Shown here: positions 50,089 to 58,417 of the stretch, in pieces | How positions within the stretch are numbered: the stretch's first letter is position 1 | How the letters are laid out: each line of letters starts with the position of its first letter | From: Kitasatospora papulosa | GTDB taxonomy: Bacteria; Actinomycetota; Actinomycetes; Streptomycetales; Streptomycetaceae | Direction of reading: 5' to 3' | Length of the DNA: 64,000 nucleotides | Assembly (NCBI RefSeq): GCF_000717245.1 | Contig: NZ_JNYQ01000013.1 | Coordinates: forward strand, 62,001 to 126,000 | Translations under genes and position numbers: made by a program | The notes under the pieces: model-generated | What the model was told of the DNA's origin: nothing | What the model saw: only the letters and a program-made list of their open reading frames with translations | Databases searched by the model: none

Positions 50089-50397
50089 TCAGCCGCCCGG
50101 GAGCTCGAGGTCACTCTTGTTGAGCTCCTCGATATTCACGTCCTTGAACGTCAATACCCTCACCTGCTTGACGAACCGGGCGGGCCTGTACATGTCCCAG
50201 ACCCACGCGTCCGCCATGGAAACCTCGAAAAACACCTCGCCCTGGACCGAGTGCACCTGCATCTCGTAGTCATTGGTGAGGTAGAAGCGCCGCTCGGTCT
50301 CGATCACATATTTGAACAGACCGACGACGTCGCGGTACTCCCGGTAGAGCTTCAGCTCCATCTCGGTCTCGTACTTCTCGAGGTCCTCGGCACTCAT
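50089..50397 (-). CDS. DUF2469 protein
   Basis: A 102-residue acidic protein: MSAEDLEKYETEMELKLYRE, then YVIETERRFYLTNDYEM and FFEVSMADAWVWDMYRPARF. The family is near-universal in actinobacteria and always close to rplS/yraN-type genes. No function is known. Start is ATG with GGGGAA upstream. Confidence 0.93.
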   Translation of the reverse strand: MSAEDLEKYETEMELKLYREYRDVVGLFKYVIETERRFYLTNDYEMQVHSVQGEVFFEVSMADAWVWDMYRPARFVKQVRVLTFKDVNIEELNKSDLELPGG

Positions 50398-50460
50398 GGC
50401 ATGTTCCCCTTCAGCCGTGCGTCCCCCTATTGTGCGTCAGCCCTCCGCACCCCTGGCCGA

Positions 50461-50949
50461 TTAGACGATTTCGGGGGCGAGAACCAGCGGCGCACTCGGA
50501 GGACCCTCGTCGAGCAGCGTGCGCAGCAGCCCGGCGAGCCTGGTCGGGTACACCGTCTCACGCGTGGCCAGAAGTTCGGCGGAAGTCCACCACCTCAGAC
50601 CCGCGACACTGCGCAGCTCCAGCTCGGTGAGGCCTTTCGGGTCGGTGGCCGTCTGCACGGTCCGGGCCAGGAAGTACCACTCGTCCTGGTCCCAGCGCCG
50701 ACCGTCGAACGGGAAGGAGCAGATCCTCGTCCACAGCAGCGGACCGAGGGAGACGTCCGTGATCCCCGTTTCCTCGGCCAGTTCCCGCAGAGCGGCCTCT
50801 TCCCGGGTCTCGTCGCCCTCCAGGCCACCGCCCGGCGTGAACCACCAGCTCCTGGCCGGCTCCTCGGGTTCGAAGCCGTGCAGGAGCAGGATCCGGTCGT
50901 CCGGGTCCAGCAGCACCACACGGGCGACCCTGCGTGTCTCAGCGGGCAC
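50461..50949 (-). CDS. Nudix hydrolase
   Basis: A 162-residue Nudix protein. The box GGGLEGDETREEAALRELAE continuing ETGI fits Gx5Ex7REUXEExGU. GTG 50949 overlaps the end of the fourth signal-peptidase gene by 11 bases. It hydrolyses a nucleoside diphosphate linked to some group; substrate unknown. Likely cotranscribed with sipZ. Confidence 0.9.
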   Translation of the reverse strand: MPAETRRVARVVLLDPDDRILLLHGFEPEEPARSWWFTPGGGLEGDETREEAALRELAEETGITDVSLGPLLWTRICSFPFDGRRWDQDEWYFLARTVQTATDPKGLTELELRSVAGLRWWTSAELLATRETVYPTRLAGLLRTLLDEGPPSAPLVLAPEIV

Positions 50950-51712
50950 CGGAGGACGCCTTCGGCCGCTCGGCCTTCCGTGCGGACCGGGCCGAGAGGG
51001 GTCCGTAGGCCGCGCCGCCCAGGATGAGCACCACACCGACCAGGAGGGCACCGGCCTGCAGCGGCAGCGGTCCCTCGGACGACACACCCCCGGGCAGAGC
51101 CGCGAAGGCCTCGGGGCGGCCGATCATGCCGTTCAGGGGCCAGGCCACGGCATCGACGCGCGCCTCGACGGCGCTGCGCGGCACCGAGCCCTGCCCCGGG
51201 TCCTGAAGGTGGACGCGGGAGTCCATGGAGGTGCTGCGCTCGTCACCGAGGACGAAGAGCTGGCCTGCGGGGACCTCGGCCGTGAAGTCCTGCGGGGAGG
51301 CGGCGCCCTTGCCGTCCGCCCCGATGAGCGACGAGGCGCCGTCCGCACGCAGATACGGTTCTTCGACGGGCTTGCCGTTCACCGTGAGCCGGCCGTCCTT
51401 GTCGCAGCAGGCGACCTTGTCGCCGCCCACACCGACGACCCTCTTCACCATGGGCACGTCGCCCCATGCCGAGTCGGTGAAGACGACCACGTCCCCGCGC
51501 CGTACGTCGCTGCCGTCGACCCGCTCCGCGAGGACCCGGTCGCCGGCGTTCACCGTGGGCGTCATCGAGTCGGTCGGCACGGTGTACGGCTTGTACACCA
51601 CCGCCCCCCAGGCGAAACCGCCGAGGAAGAGCACACAGCCGACGGCCACGGCCAGGTTCGACAACGTGTTGCCGAGCCGGCCGCGGCCGTCATGACGTCC
51701 TGATCCACTCAT
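50939..51712 (-). CDS. sipZ: Type I signal peptidase (fourth of four, SipZ position)
   Basis: A 257-residue signal peptidase. N-terminal membrane segment (about 20-39), catalytic Ser in VPTDSMTPTV, Lys in VKRVVGVGGD, box E as LGDERSTSMDSR (the usual Asn/His before Arg is Glu), and a C-terminal membrane segment (ALLVGVVLILGGAAYG). ATG 51712 has GGGAG at proper spacing; ATG 51727 is possible. It cleaves signal peptides outside the membrane. Confidence 0.9.
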   Translation of the reverse strand: MSGSGRHDGRGRLGNTLSNLAVAVGCVLFLGGFAWGAVVYKPYTVPTDSMTPTVNAGDRVLAERVDGSDVRRGDVVVFTDSAWGDVPMVKRVVGVGGDKVACCDKDGRLTVNGKPVEEPYLRADGASSLIGADGKGAASPQDFTAEVPAGQLFVLGDERSTSMDSRVHLQDPGQGSVPRSAVEARVDAVAWPLNGMIGRPEAFAALPGGVSSEGPLPLQAGALLVGVVLILGGAAYGPLSARSARKAERPKASSGAR

Positions 51713-51761
51713 CCCAGCGCTCCCCATCGGAGATCGACAATCGCTGATCCGAGTCGGCACC

Positions 51762-52652
51762 CTACCCGGCGGTATGCCCGCGGGTCAGCCTGCGGCGACG
51801 CCAGAACACGAGGGGCAGCGCTCCGGCTACTCCCAGTGCCCCGGGCACCGCGGCAGCGGCGGCCGCGTCGAGCCCAGGCTGGTCGAAGGTCTTCGGGACC
51901 GGCAGGGTCGCCCAGCGGTTGACGGGCCACGCCACGACGACGGCACGCCCGACGACCTCGTCGGTGGACACCGTGCCCTGGCCGGGAAGCTCCTGGTGGT
52001 AGCGGGAGTCCAGCGAGTTCTGCCGGTGGTCGCCCATCACCCAGATCCGGCCCTCGGGCACATGGATCGGCCCGAACGGCTCGTCGTCGCAGGCGCTGTT
52101 GCCGGCGAAGATGAACGACTTGTCGTCCAGCGCCTTGCCGTTGACCGTGACCGGTCCGTTCTTCTTGCACTCGACGGTGTCCCCGCCGACCGCGATGACT
52201 CGCTTGATCAGGTCCTTCTCCTCCGCGGACGGCATCAGCCCGATGAAGCTCAGGAACTTCTGCACCGCGTTGGGCTCGGGGGTCGCCGTGTCCTCCAGCC
52301 AGCCGCCCGGGTCGTGGAAGACCACGACCTCGCCACGCTCCGGCTCGGAGCCGAACCATGGCGTCAGCTTGTCGACCAGCACCCGGTCACCCCGCTGCAG
52401 GGTGTTCTGCATGGAGTCGGAGGGGATCGAGAACGCCTGCACCAGGAACGTCTTGATCAGCAGCGCGAGGATGAGCGCGATCCCGATGAGGAGCGGCAGT
52501 TCCTTCCAGAACGAGCGTGGCTTCTTCACCGCCGTACTGCCACCGTCCGGGGACTCGCCGTCACTCTCCGCCTCCGCCGGGACCCCGTTTCCCGAAGGAC
52601 GGTCCTCGGGTTCGTCGTGTCCGGATCGTGCGCCGACCGCCAAATCCCCCAC
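51762..52652 (-). CDS. sipY: Type I signal peptidase (third of four, SipY position)
   Basis: A signal peptidase of about 296 residues: an acidic low-complexity N-terminus, one membrane segment (LPLLIGIALILALLIKTFLV), Ser in SIPSDSMQNTL, Lys in LIKRVIAVGGD and box E MGDHRQNSLDSR, then a second hydrophobic segment near the C-terminus (LGVAGALPLVF). The start lies within the upstream sip gene. GTG 52652 is chosen from the GAGG ribosome site; GTG 52658 or a later GTG near 52529 are alternatives. Confidence 0.88.
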   Translation of the reverse strand: MGDLAVGARSGHDEPEDRPSGNGVPAEAESDGESPDGGSTAVKKPRSFWKELPLLIGIALILALLIKTFLVQAFSIPSDSMQNTLQRGDRVLVDKLTPWFGSEPERGEVVVFHDPGGWLEDTATPEPNAVQKFLSFIGLMPSAEEKDLIKRVIAVGGDTVECKKNGPVTVNGKALDDKSFIFAGNSACDDEPFGPIHVPEGRIWVMGDHRQNSLDSRYHQELPGQGTVSTDEVVGRAVVVAWPVNRWATLPVPKTFDQPGLDAAAAAAVPGALGVAGALPLVFWRRRRLTRGHTAG

Positions 52653-53619
52653 ATCCACTCCTCACTCCGTGCCAACGCCCGCGCCCGATCCGGCGCAGGC
52701 CCACCACTCCCATAACGAGCGGGAGTTCCGCAGGGGTCGGGAGCAGGACCATTCCGTTGCGATCCTGGGAGGACACACTATTCGACGGGGCTGTCGCGGC
52801 CGTCGCTCCGGCGCTCCCGTCAGGGACGGAAGCGTAGGTTCCGGGCTCCTCCAGCCTGCGCCAGTGCCCGAACGGCCACGCGATCACCACGGCGCGTCCG
52901 ACGACCTCGTCCTCCGACACCGTGCCCTTTCCCGGCTTGTCGAGGTGGAAGCGGGAGTCGGCGGAATTCGACCGGTGGTCCCCCATCACGAAGATCCGGC
53001 CCTGGGGAACCTTTACCTCGAATTTGAGCGTGGACGGCACGTCGCCGGGGTTCAGGTACGGCTCGTCGAGCGCCACGCCGTTGACCGTGAGCCTGCCGTC
53101 GGCGCCGCAGCACTTGACGGTGTCGCCCCCGACGGCCACCACACGCTTGATCAGGTCCTGCTCGTCCTCGGAGGGCAGCAGCCCGATGAAGGTCAGCAGC
53201 TCCTTGACCTGTTTGATCCCGGCGGGCGGATCCTCGGTGGGGGTGTGCTCCTGCTGGAGCCAGCCGCCCGGGTCCTTGAACACCACCACGTCGCCGCGCC
53301 GGGGTTCGGAGCCGAACCAGGGGGTGAGCTTGTCCACCAGCACCCGGTCGCCGATCCGGATGGTCTGCTCCATCGACCCGGACGGGATCACGAAGGCCTG
53401 GACGAGAAAGGTCTTGAGGAAGAGCGCGATCAGGAGCGCCACCAGGACGAGGAGAGGTATCTCCTTGATCGCGGACCGGCGCCTGCGGCGTTTCACCTTG
53501 CGGGCCAGCTTGCGGCGCTCCGCCCTGGTGGGCAGCGAGCGGGCGGTGGTCGGCCTCGACCCGGTGGGCAGCGGCGGGCCCGTGTCCGGTGCCCCCCGCG
53601 CGCGGCCCCGGTTACCCAT
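52561..53619 (-). CDS. sipX: Type I signal peptidase (second of four, SipX position)
   Basis: A 352-residue signal peptidase. A basic N-terminus (AERRKLARKVKRRRRR) precedes a membrane segment; catalytic Ser in VIPSGSMEQTI, Lys in LIKRVVAVGGD and box E MGDHRSNSADSRF. A hydrophobic stretch (LLPTPAELPLVMGVVGL) follows near residue 295, after which the tail is Arg/Gly-rich. That tail overlaps the next sip gene by 92 bases and looks partly like shadow sequence. ATG 53619 overlaps the previous stop by 8 bases. Confidence 0.88.
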   Translation of the reverse strand: MGNRGRARGAPDTGPPLPTGSRPTTARSLPTRAERRKLARKVKRRRRRSAIKEIPLLVLVALLIALFLKTFLVQAFVIPSGSMEQTIRIGDRVLVDKLTPWFGSEPRRGDVVVFKDPGGWLQQEHTPTEDPPAGIKQVKELLTFIGLLPSEDEQDLIKRVVAVGGDTVKCCGADGRLTVNGVALDEPYLNPGDVPSTLKFEVKVPQGRIFVMGDHRSNSADSRFHLDKPGKGTVSEDEVVGRAVVIAWPFGHWRRLEEPGTYASVPDGSAGATAATAPSNSVSSQDRNGMVLLPTPAELPLVMGVVGLRRIGRGRWHGVRSGCGGFGGRRTIRTRRTRGPSFGKRGPGGGGE

Positions 53620-54385
53620 GGTCCGCGCCCGACGGCCGTATCCCGGTGAAGGCGTCGGTGCCCTCCAGGGAACCCAGCCTGCCGAGCGGCCAGCCGAGCC
53701 AGTCGACCCGTCCGATCACGCGCTCGACGGGCACCATGCCGCCCCCGGGCTGCCCCAGGTGGTCACGGGAGTCCCGTGAGTTGCTGCGGTGGTCACCCAT
53801 CACCCAGAGCGTGCCGTCGGGGACCACGATGTCGAAGGCGACGTCGGAGGGCCGGTCGCCGGGGTGCAGATAGGGCTCGTCCACGGGGGTGCCGTTCACC
53901 TCGAGCCTCCCCCGCTTGTCGCAGCAGACCACACGGTCGCCCCCCACGCCCACCACCCGCTTCACGAAGTCGGACCCGGCGGGCTCGGCCAGCCCGAGGG
54001 ACGCGGCAGCCCCGCGCAGCAGCGCGCCGATGGCGTCCTCGTCCGACTCCGTCTCCTGGATGAAGGATCCGGTGCCGTCGAAGACCACCACGTCACCGCG
54101 TCCGGGCTCCGAGCCGAAACGGTACGCCAGTTTGTTCACGAGGACCCGGTCCCCGACCCTCAGCGTGGGCTGCATCGAGCCACTGGGAATCAGGAAGGGC
54201 TGCAGCACGAAGGTGCTGAAGAGCAGCAGGGCGACCGTGCAGAGCATGCCCCAGAAGACGGTCCGGCCCCATGACATCGGTGCGGCCGGCCGGTCCGGGA
54301 CATGCGTGGAGCGCGACCCTTCCTCCGCCCCGTCCGGGGGGCAGGAGGAACGATCGCGCTCCATGTGCTGTGCTTCCGTGTCCAT
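53612..54385 (-). CDS. sipW: Type I signal peptidase (first of four, SipW position)
   Basis: A 257-residue signal peptidase with one membrane segment (about 42-63), Ser in LIPSGSMQPTL, Lys in FVKRVVGVGGD and box E MGDHRSNSRDSR. No C-terminal membrane segment is seen, unlike the other three. It is first in the cluster, 45 bases after the end of rplS. I recall four clustered type I peptidases in S. lividans, here in the same order. Confidence 0.9.
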   Translation of the reverse strand: MDTEAQHMERDRSSCPPDGAEEGSRSTHVPDRPAAPMSWGRTVFWGMLCTVALLLFSTFVLQPFLIPSGSMQPTLRVGDRVLVNKLAYRFGSEPGRGDVVVFDGTGSFIQETESDEDAIGALLRGAAASLGLAEPAGSDFVKRVVGVGGDRVVCCDKRGRLEVNGTPVDEPYLHPGDRPSDVAFDIVVPDGTLWVMGDHRSNSRDSRDHLGQPGGGMVPVERVIGRVDWLGWPLGRLGSLEGTDAFTGIRPSGADHG

Positions 54386-54430
54386 CGGGGCCGAATCCTA
54401 TCGGGCCACGCTGTGGACGCCGGAGGTGAA

Positions 54431-54781
54431 TCAGCGGTCGCGCTTCTCCTTGATCTTCGCGGCCTTGCCGCGGAGCTCACGGAGGAAGTACAGCTTGGCG
54501 CGACGGACGTCACCGCGGGTGACGAGCTCGATCTTCTCGAAGATCGGGCTGTGCACCGGGAAGGTGCGCTCGACACCGACGCTGAAGGAGACCTTGCGGA
54601 CCGTGAAGGTCTCGCTGACGCCCGAGCCCTGGCGGCGGATGACGACGCCCTTGAACTGCTGGATACGGGAGCGGCTGCCCTCGATCACGCGCACGTGGAC
54701 GTTGACGGTGTCACCGGGGCGGAAGGCCGGGAGGTCGGTACGGAGCGAGGCGGCGTTGACGCCATCGAGCAGGGAAGTCAT
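54431..54781 (-). CDS. rplS: 50S ribosomal protein L19
   Basis: A 116-residue L19 of standard length, located at the 30S-50S interface. Characteristic segments are FRPGDTVNVHVRVIEGSRSR, RRQGSGVSETFTVRK and KLYFLRELRGKAAKIKE. The ATG at 54781 gives MTSLLDGVN; an in-frame upstream start would add nine residues and is less likely. It follows trmD in the common rpsP-rimM-trmD-rplS order. Confidence 0.96.
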   Translation of the reverse strand: MTSLLDGVNAASLRTDLPAFRPGDTVNVHVRVIEGSRSRIQQFKGVVIRRQGSGVSETFTVRKVSFSVGVERTFPVHSPIFEKIELVTRGDVRRAKLYFLRELRGKAAKIKEKRDR

Positions 54782-54905
54782 GTTGTCTGCTTTCTTCGCC
54801 GATGCCACAGGTCATCGACGGGAGAGAGTGAGGTTCGGATGCCGTTCACATCGGGCGGGCGTCTGTCCCCCTGTGGCAGGGGCGCACACCGGACGTACGG
54901 CGGAG

Positions 54906-55727
54906 CTATTCTTCCACGGCCTCGGGCCTGCGCCAAAATCGCCCGTCGGGCGAGGGGGACCAGCCGAGGACGGAGAGCATCTCGCGGTCCTTCTTGTCGA
55001 AGCCGGAGGCCTCGCAGCGCTCGATGAGATCGGGCCGGTGCAGGGCGGTACGGCGGAACGCCTCGTCCCGTCGCCAGCGTGCGATCCGGCCGTGATGGCC
55101 GCTGAGCAGCACCTCGGGGATGCCGCGGCCACGCCACCGGGGCGGCTTCGTGTAGACCGGGCCCTCGAGCAGGTCGGCCATGGCCCCGGGCGCGAAGGAG
55201 TCGTCACGGTGCGACTCGGCGTTGCCGAGCACCCCGGGCAGCAGCCGGGCGACCGCCTCGGTGATCACCAGGACGGCCGCTTCCCCGCCCGCCAGGACGT
55301 AGTCGCCGATGGACACCTCGACGACCGGCATCCGGGTGGCGTACTCGTCCGTCACGCGGCGGTCGATGCCCTCGTATCGGGCGGGGGTGAAGATCAGCCA
55401 CGGCCGTTCGGAGAGCTCGACGGCCAGCTCCTGCGTGAAGGGCCTGCCGCTGGGGGTCGGGACCACGAGCACCGGGGAGTGCGCCCCGGCCTCGTACCCG
55501 CCGGCCAGCGCGTCGTCCAGCGCCTCGCCCCAGGGTTCGGTCTTCATGACCATGCCGGGGCCCCCGCCGTACGGGGTGTCGTCCACGGTGTTGTGCCGGT
55601 CGTGGGTCCAGTCCCGGAGGTCGTGGACGTGTACGTCGAGGCTGCCGCGGGCCCGCGCCTTGCCCACGAGCGAGACGTTCAGCGGTTCCAGGTACTCGGG
55701 GAAGATCGTGACGACGTCGAGCCGCAT
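54906..55727 (-). CDS. trmD: tRNA (guanine37-N1)-methyltransferase
   Basis: A 273-residue SPOUT methyltransferase that makes m1G37 in tRNAs reading CNN codons and prevents frameshifting. It shows MRLDVVTIFPEYL, TPYGGGPGMVMK, the SIGDYVLAGGEAAVLV knot segment and PRWRGRGIPEVLLSGHHG. Adjacent GTG (55730) and ATG (55727) starts overlap rimM's TGA; ATG is shown. Linked to rimM and rplS. Confidence 0.96.
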   Translation of the reverse strand: MRLDVVTIFPEYLEPLNVSLVGKARARGSLDVHVHDLRDWTHDRHNTVDDTPYGGGPGMVMKTEPWGEALDDALAGGYEAGAHSPVLVVPTPSGRPFTQELAVELSERPWLIFTPARYEGIDRRVTDEYATRMPVVEVSIGDYVLAGGEAAVLVITEAVARLLPGVLGNAESHRDDSFAPGAMADLLEGPVYTKPPRWRGRGIPEVLLSGHHGRIARWRRDEAFRRTALHRPDLIERCEASGFDKKDREMLSVLGWSPSPDGRFWRRPEAVEE

Positions 55728-56359
55728 CACGCGTCACCCTTCTTCACGTGGTCCGACGCGTCCTTCCGTGCGCCGTCCTCGCCCGTCCCGGCGGGGTCCG
55801 CGTCCTCCTCGGCCCCTTCCGCGTCCCGTGCGGACGCGACCTCGGCCTCGCTCTCGTCGATCAGGCCCGGCGGCGGCGCGATGACGATGCGCTGCTCCTC
55901 CAGGTCGATCTCGGTGACGATCTCCTCGACGAACGGGATCATCACCTCGCTGCCGTCCGGCCGTTCCACGATGAACAGGTCCTGGGACGGCAGGTGCGAG
56001 ATCTCGGTGATCCGGCCGATCTCCGTGCCGTCACCGAGGACGACGTCGAGGTCCATCAGCTGGTGGTCGTAGAACTCCTCGGGGTCGTCGGGGAGTTCCG
56101 CCGGGTCCACCTCGGCGATCAGCAGGGTGTTGCGCAACGCCTCGGCGGCGCTGCGGTCACGCACGCCCTCGAACCGCAGCAGCAGCCTGCCGCTGTGCAC
56201 CCGGCCGGTCTCGATCGTCAGCGGCCCGGTCCCGGCGGGCTCCGTGGCCAGTACGGCCCCGGGTCCGAGCCGCAGCTCGGGCTCGTCGGTGCGCACCTCG
56301 ACGGTGACCTCGCCCTTGATGCCGTGGGCGCGACCGATCCGCGCAACTACCAACTGCAC
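55727..56359 (-). CDS. rimM: Ribosome maturation factor RimM
   Basis: A 210-residue RimM with the N-terminal RimM domain (VARIGRAHGIKGEVTVEVRT) and PRC-barrel (YDHQLMDLDVV; LFIVERPDGSEVMIPFVEEI). It helps 16S 3' domain assembly near S19. An acidic tail of about 35 residues (ASARDAEGAEEDADPAG and following) goes beyond the usual ~170 residues. The stop overlaps trmD's start. Confidence 0.94.
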   Translation of the reverse strand: MQLVVARIGRAHGIKGEVTVEVRTDEPELRLGPGAVLATEPAGTGPLTIETGRVHSGRLLLRFEGVRDRSAAEALRNTLLIAEVDPAELPDDPEEFYDHQLMDLDVVLGDGTEIGRITEISHLPSQDLFIVERPDGSEVMIPFVEEIVTEIDLEEQRIVIAPPPGLIDESEAEVASARDAEGAEEDADPAGTGEDGARKDASDHVKKGDA

Positions 56360-56413
56360 GCTACTTCTCCCGATGATCTTCTGCTGAGGAGGCGGTCATG
56401 TACGGACGACAAA

Positions 56414-56445
56414 GGCCGGGGACGGCTCGAAAGCCCTCCCCGGCC
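56414..56445 (-). terminator. Intercistronic hairpin between khpA and rimM
   Basis: GGCCGGGGA (56414-56422) pairs with TCCCCGGCC (56437-56445). It may partially terminate or stabilise RNA between khpA and rimM. Confidence 0.5.
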
Positions 56446-56465
56446 CCGGCCGGTGTTCAACTCTT

Positions 56466-56705
56466 TCAGCGAACCTGGTCCACATCGACGAGGTCGACAC
56501 GGATTCCACGTCCGCCGATGGCACCCACGACGGTACGCAGGGCGCGCGCGGTGCGGCCGTTGCGGCCGATCACCTTGCCGAGGTCGTCGGGGTGAACCCG
56601 GACCTCGAGCACGCGTCCACGGCGCAGGTCACGCGAGGCGACCTGCACATCGTCGGGGTTGTCGACGATGCCCTTCACGAGGTGCTCAAGAGCCTCCTCG
56701 AGCAC
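56466..56705 (-). CDS. khpA: KH-domain RNA-binding protein KhpA
   Basis: A 79-residue single KH domain protein with the GxxG loop as VIGRNGRTARALRTVVGA. It is the usual neighbour of rpsP and rimM. KhpA forms complexes with KhpB/EloR in other Gram-positives and binds small RNAs. Two bases separate it from rpsP's stop. Confidence 0.93.
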   Translation of the reverse strand: MLEEALEHLVKGIVDNPDDVQVASRDLRRGRVLEVRVHPDDLGKVIGRNGRTARALRTVVGAIGGRGIRVDLVDVDQVR

Positions 56706-56707
56706 GC

Positions 56708-57148
56708 TCAGGCCTCGGTCGACTCGGTGGACGCAGCAGCGTCAGCCGCCTCGTCCGCCTTCTTGTCCGACTTCTTGGCCTTCTGGGTGATGGCCTCACC
56801 CTTGGCCTCGTCACCGTCCGTGGACAGGGCCTCGAACAGGGCGCGCTTGTCAGCCTTGGGCTCCGGCTGCAGCAGCGGCGCGGGGGCCGGGAGGCCCTTG
56901 TGGGCCTGCCAGTCACCGGTGAGCTTCAGGATCGCGAGAACCGGCTCGGTCGGCTGGGCGCCGACGGAGAGCCAGTACTGCGCGCGCTCTGCGTTGACCT
57001 CGATGCGCGAGGGGTTCTGCACCGGGTGGTACAGGCCGATCTCCTCGATGGCCCGGCCGTCACGGCGGGTACGGGAGTCGGCGACGACGATGCGGTAGTG
57101 AGGCGAACGGATCTTGCCCAGACGCTTCAGCTTGATCTTGACTGCCAC
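56708..57148 (-). CDS. rpsP: 30S ribosomal protein S16
   Basis: A 146-residue S16. The first ~85 residues (AVKIKLKRLGKIRSPHYRIV; DSRTRRDGRAIEEIGLYHP) are the normal protein; the rest is a Lys/Ala/Glu-rich tail typical of actinobacteria. GTG 57148 has AGGAG upstream. It is the first gene of the rpsP-khpA-rimM-trmD-rplS set. Confidence 0.95.
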   Translation of the reverse strand: MAVKIKLKRLGKIRSPHYRIVVADSRTRRDGRAIEEIGLYHPVQNPSRIEVNAERAQYWLSVGAQPTEPVLAILKLTGDWQAHKGLPAPAPLLQPEPKADKRALFEALSTDGDEAKGEAITQKAKKSDKKADEAADAAASTESTEA

Positions 57149-57303
57149 GGAAGTGGTGTCTCCTGGTCTCTGACGTGGTTGGGCACAAAAGATGCCACGT
57201 GGGGTTGCGGTACTCGGGTGCCCGATGGACGCGTCAGCCGGAGGAGAGAGGGGTCCTGTGCGACTGTCGAGTACAGCTGACCATTGTGCCACACCGGATG
57301 GGG

Positions 57304-57897
57304 TCACCCCACCGCGACCGCCCCTTCCGGGATGCGGAAGGGCTTGCCGCAGCCGCCGCAGACGATCGGGGCCTGGGCGAGGACCGACGGGACGACGCGG
57401 ACGTTGCGCCCGCAGTCGCAGACGGCCTTGACCCGCACCCCTCCCCCGGACGAGCCGTGCCGTGCGGCGGGACCGCGGAACGAGCGCTTGGTGTCCGCGG
57501 CGGTGGCGACGGTGTGCGCCTTGAGCGCGCGCTGGAGGCGCTCCGCCGTCGGGCGGTACCTGCGTTTGGCCTCGGGATTCAGCGTCACCAACGAGAATCC
57601 GCTGCTGGGGTGGGGCTCCTCGGCATGGTCGAGGCCCAGCTCCTCGGCGATCGCGAGGAAGCGTCGGTTGTGGTAGCGGCCGGCGCGGGAGGTGTCCCGG
57701 ACACCTCTCGCGGCAGCGATGCCGTGGACTGCCTCATGGAGCAGCCGTTCGAAGGAGAGCTCGGCGCCACAGGCGGACGAGGACTCTCCGATCAGGGACT
57801 CTGGCGCGGCAAGATCGGGCAGCTCGGGGTGGTACCGCTGAATGTCGGCCCACGCCTGTGCCAGCTCTGCGGCAAGTACAGGTGGTGTCGTGCTCAC
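57304..57897 (-). CDS. SprT-like zinc-metalloprotein, unknown
   Basis: A 197-residue protein with a zinc-protease-like LLHEAVHGIAAARGV followed by RAGRYHNRRF, and a C-terminal zinc ribbon (VCDCG and VCGGCGK). SprT-like proteins include DNA-protein crosslink proteases, but activity here is unknown. It is 155 bases upstream of rpsP, transcribed alike. GTG 57897 has no strong ribosome site. Confidence 0.78.
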   Translation of the reverse strand: MSTTPPVLAAELAQAWADIQRYHPELPDLAAPESLIGESSSACGAELSFERLLHEAVHGIAAARGVRDTSRAGRYHNRRFLAIAEELGLDHAEEPHPSSGFSLVTLNPEAKRRYRPTAERLQRALKAHTVATAADTKRSFRGPAARHGSSGGGVRVKAVCDCGRNVRVVPSVLAQAPIVCGGCGKPFRIPEGAVAVG

Positions 57898-58417
57898 GTC
57901 GTGACAACGAGCCTGAGTGCTCCGGTGTTCCTATTCCGGGCCATCCCAAATAATTTGCACGTACCAGTCAGTTGCCCTTGATGCGTCCGGACGAGGGCGG
58001 GTGCGCAGATCAGCGGAGAAGTCTCACAGCTCGCACCAAGGTGGTACGTAGCAACGCGTACGCACCGGCGTGGACGGACGTCCCGCGGGCGACACTACCC
58101 GGCACGGAACGGTGGTCGCGCACCGGCCGCGGTCGTGGGTGACGGCGCTCGACGTGCTGCGCACCGTGTGTCGGGTCACACTGTGTGGGAGCGGGCAGCG
58201 GGCGCGCCGTTTTCGGCGCCCGCGCCGGACACGTGGCGCCGGGGGCGCACGACCGGAGCACGCATGCACTGTCATCCCACCCCGTCCTCCCTCTGGACGG
58301 GACCGCCGATGCGGAGTTCTCTGGCATACGGGGGCTGTGGGCACACATGCACAGCACATAGACATGGGGGACCTCACTCGGGCACGACCGACCTCACGGC
58401 GGATTGGGGCGCATTCC
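57898..58417. promoter_or_regulatory. Divergent intergenic region, 520 bases
   Basis: Nothing coding is convincing here, although open frames cross it. It has an unusually AT-rich patch, CCAAATAATTTGCACG, near 57945-57960, likely the promoter of the SprT-like gene. Around 58033-58060 GGTGGTACG and GCGTACGCACC form an imperfect inverted repeat. I saw no tRNA or riboswitch. Confidence 0.4.

Noticed and set aside
58070..58417. A longer N-terminus for the methyltransferase
   Set aside because: The upstream extension is Arg/Pro-rich low-complexity sequence and lacks a ribosome site; the methyltransferase fold begins after 58418.
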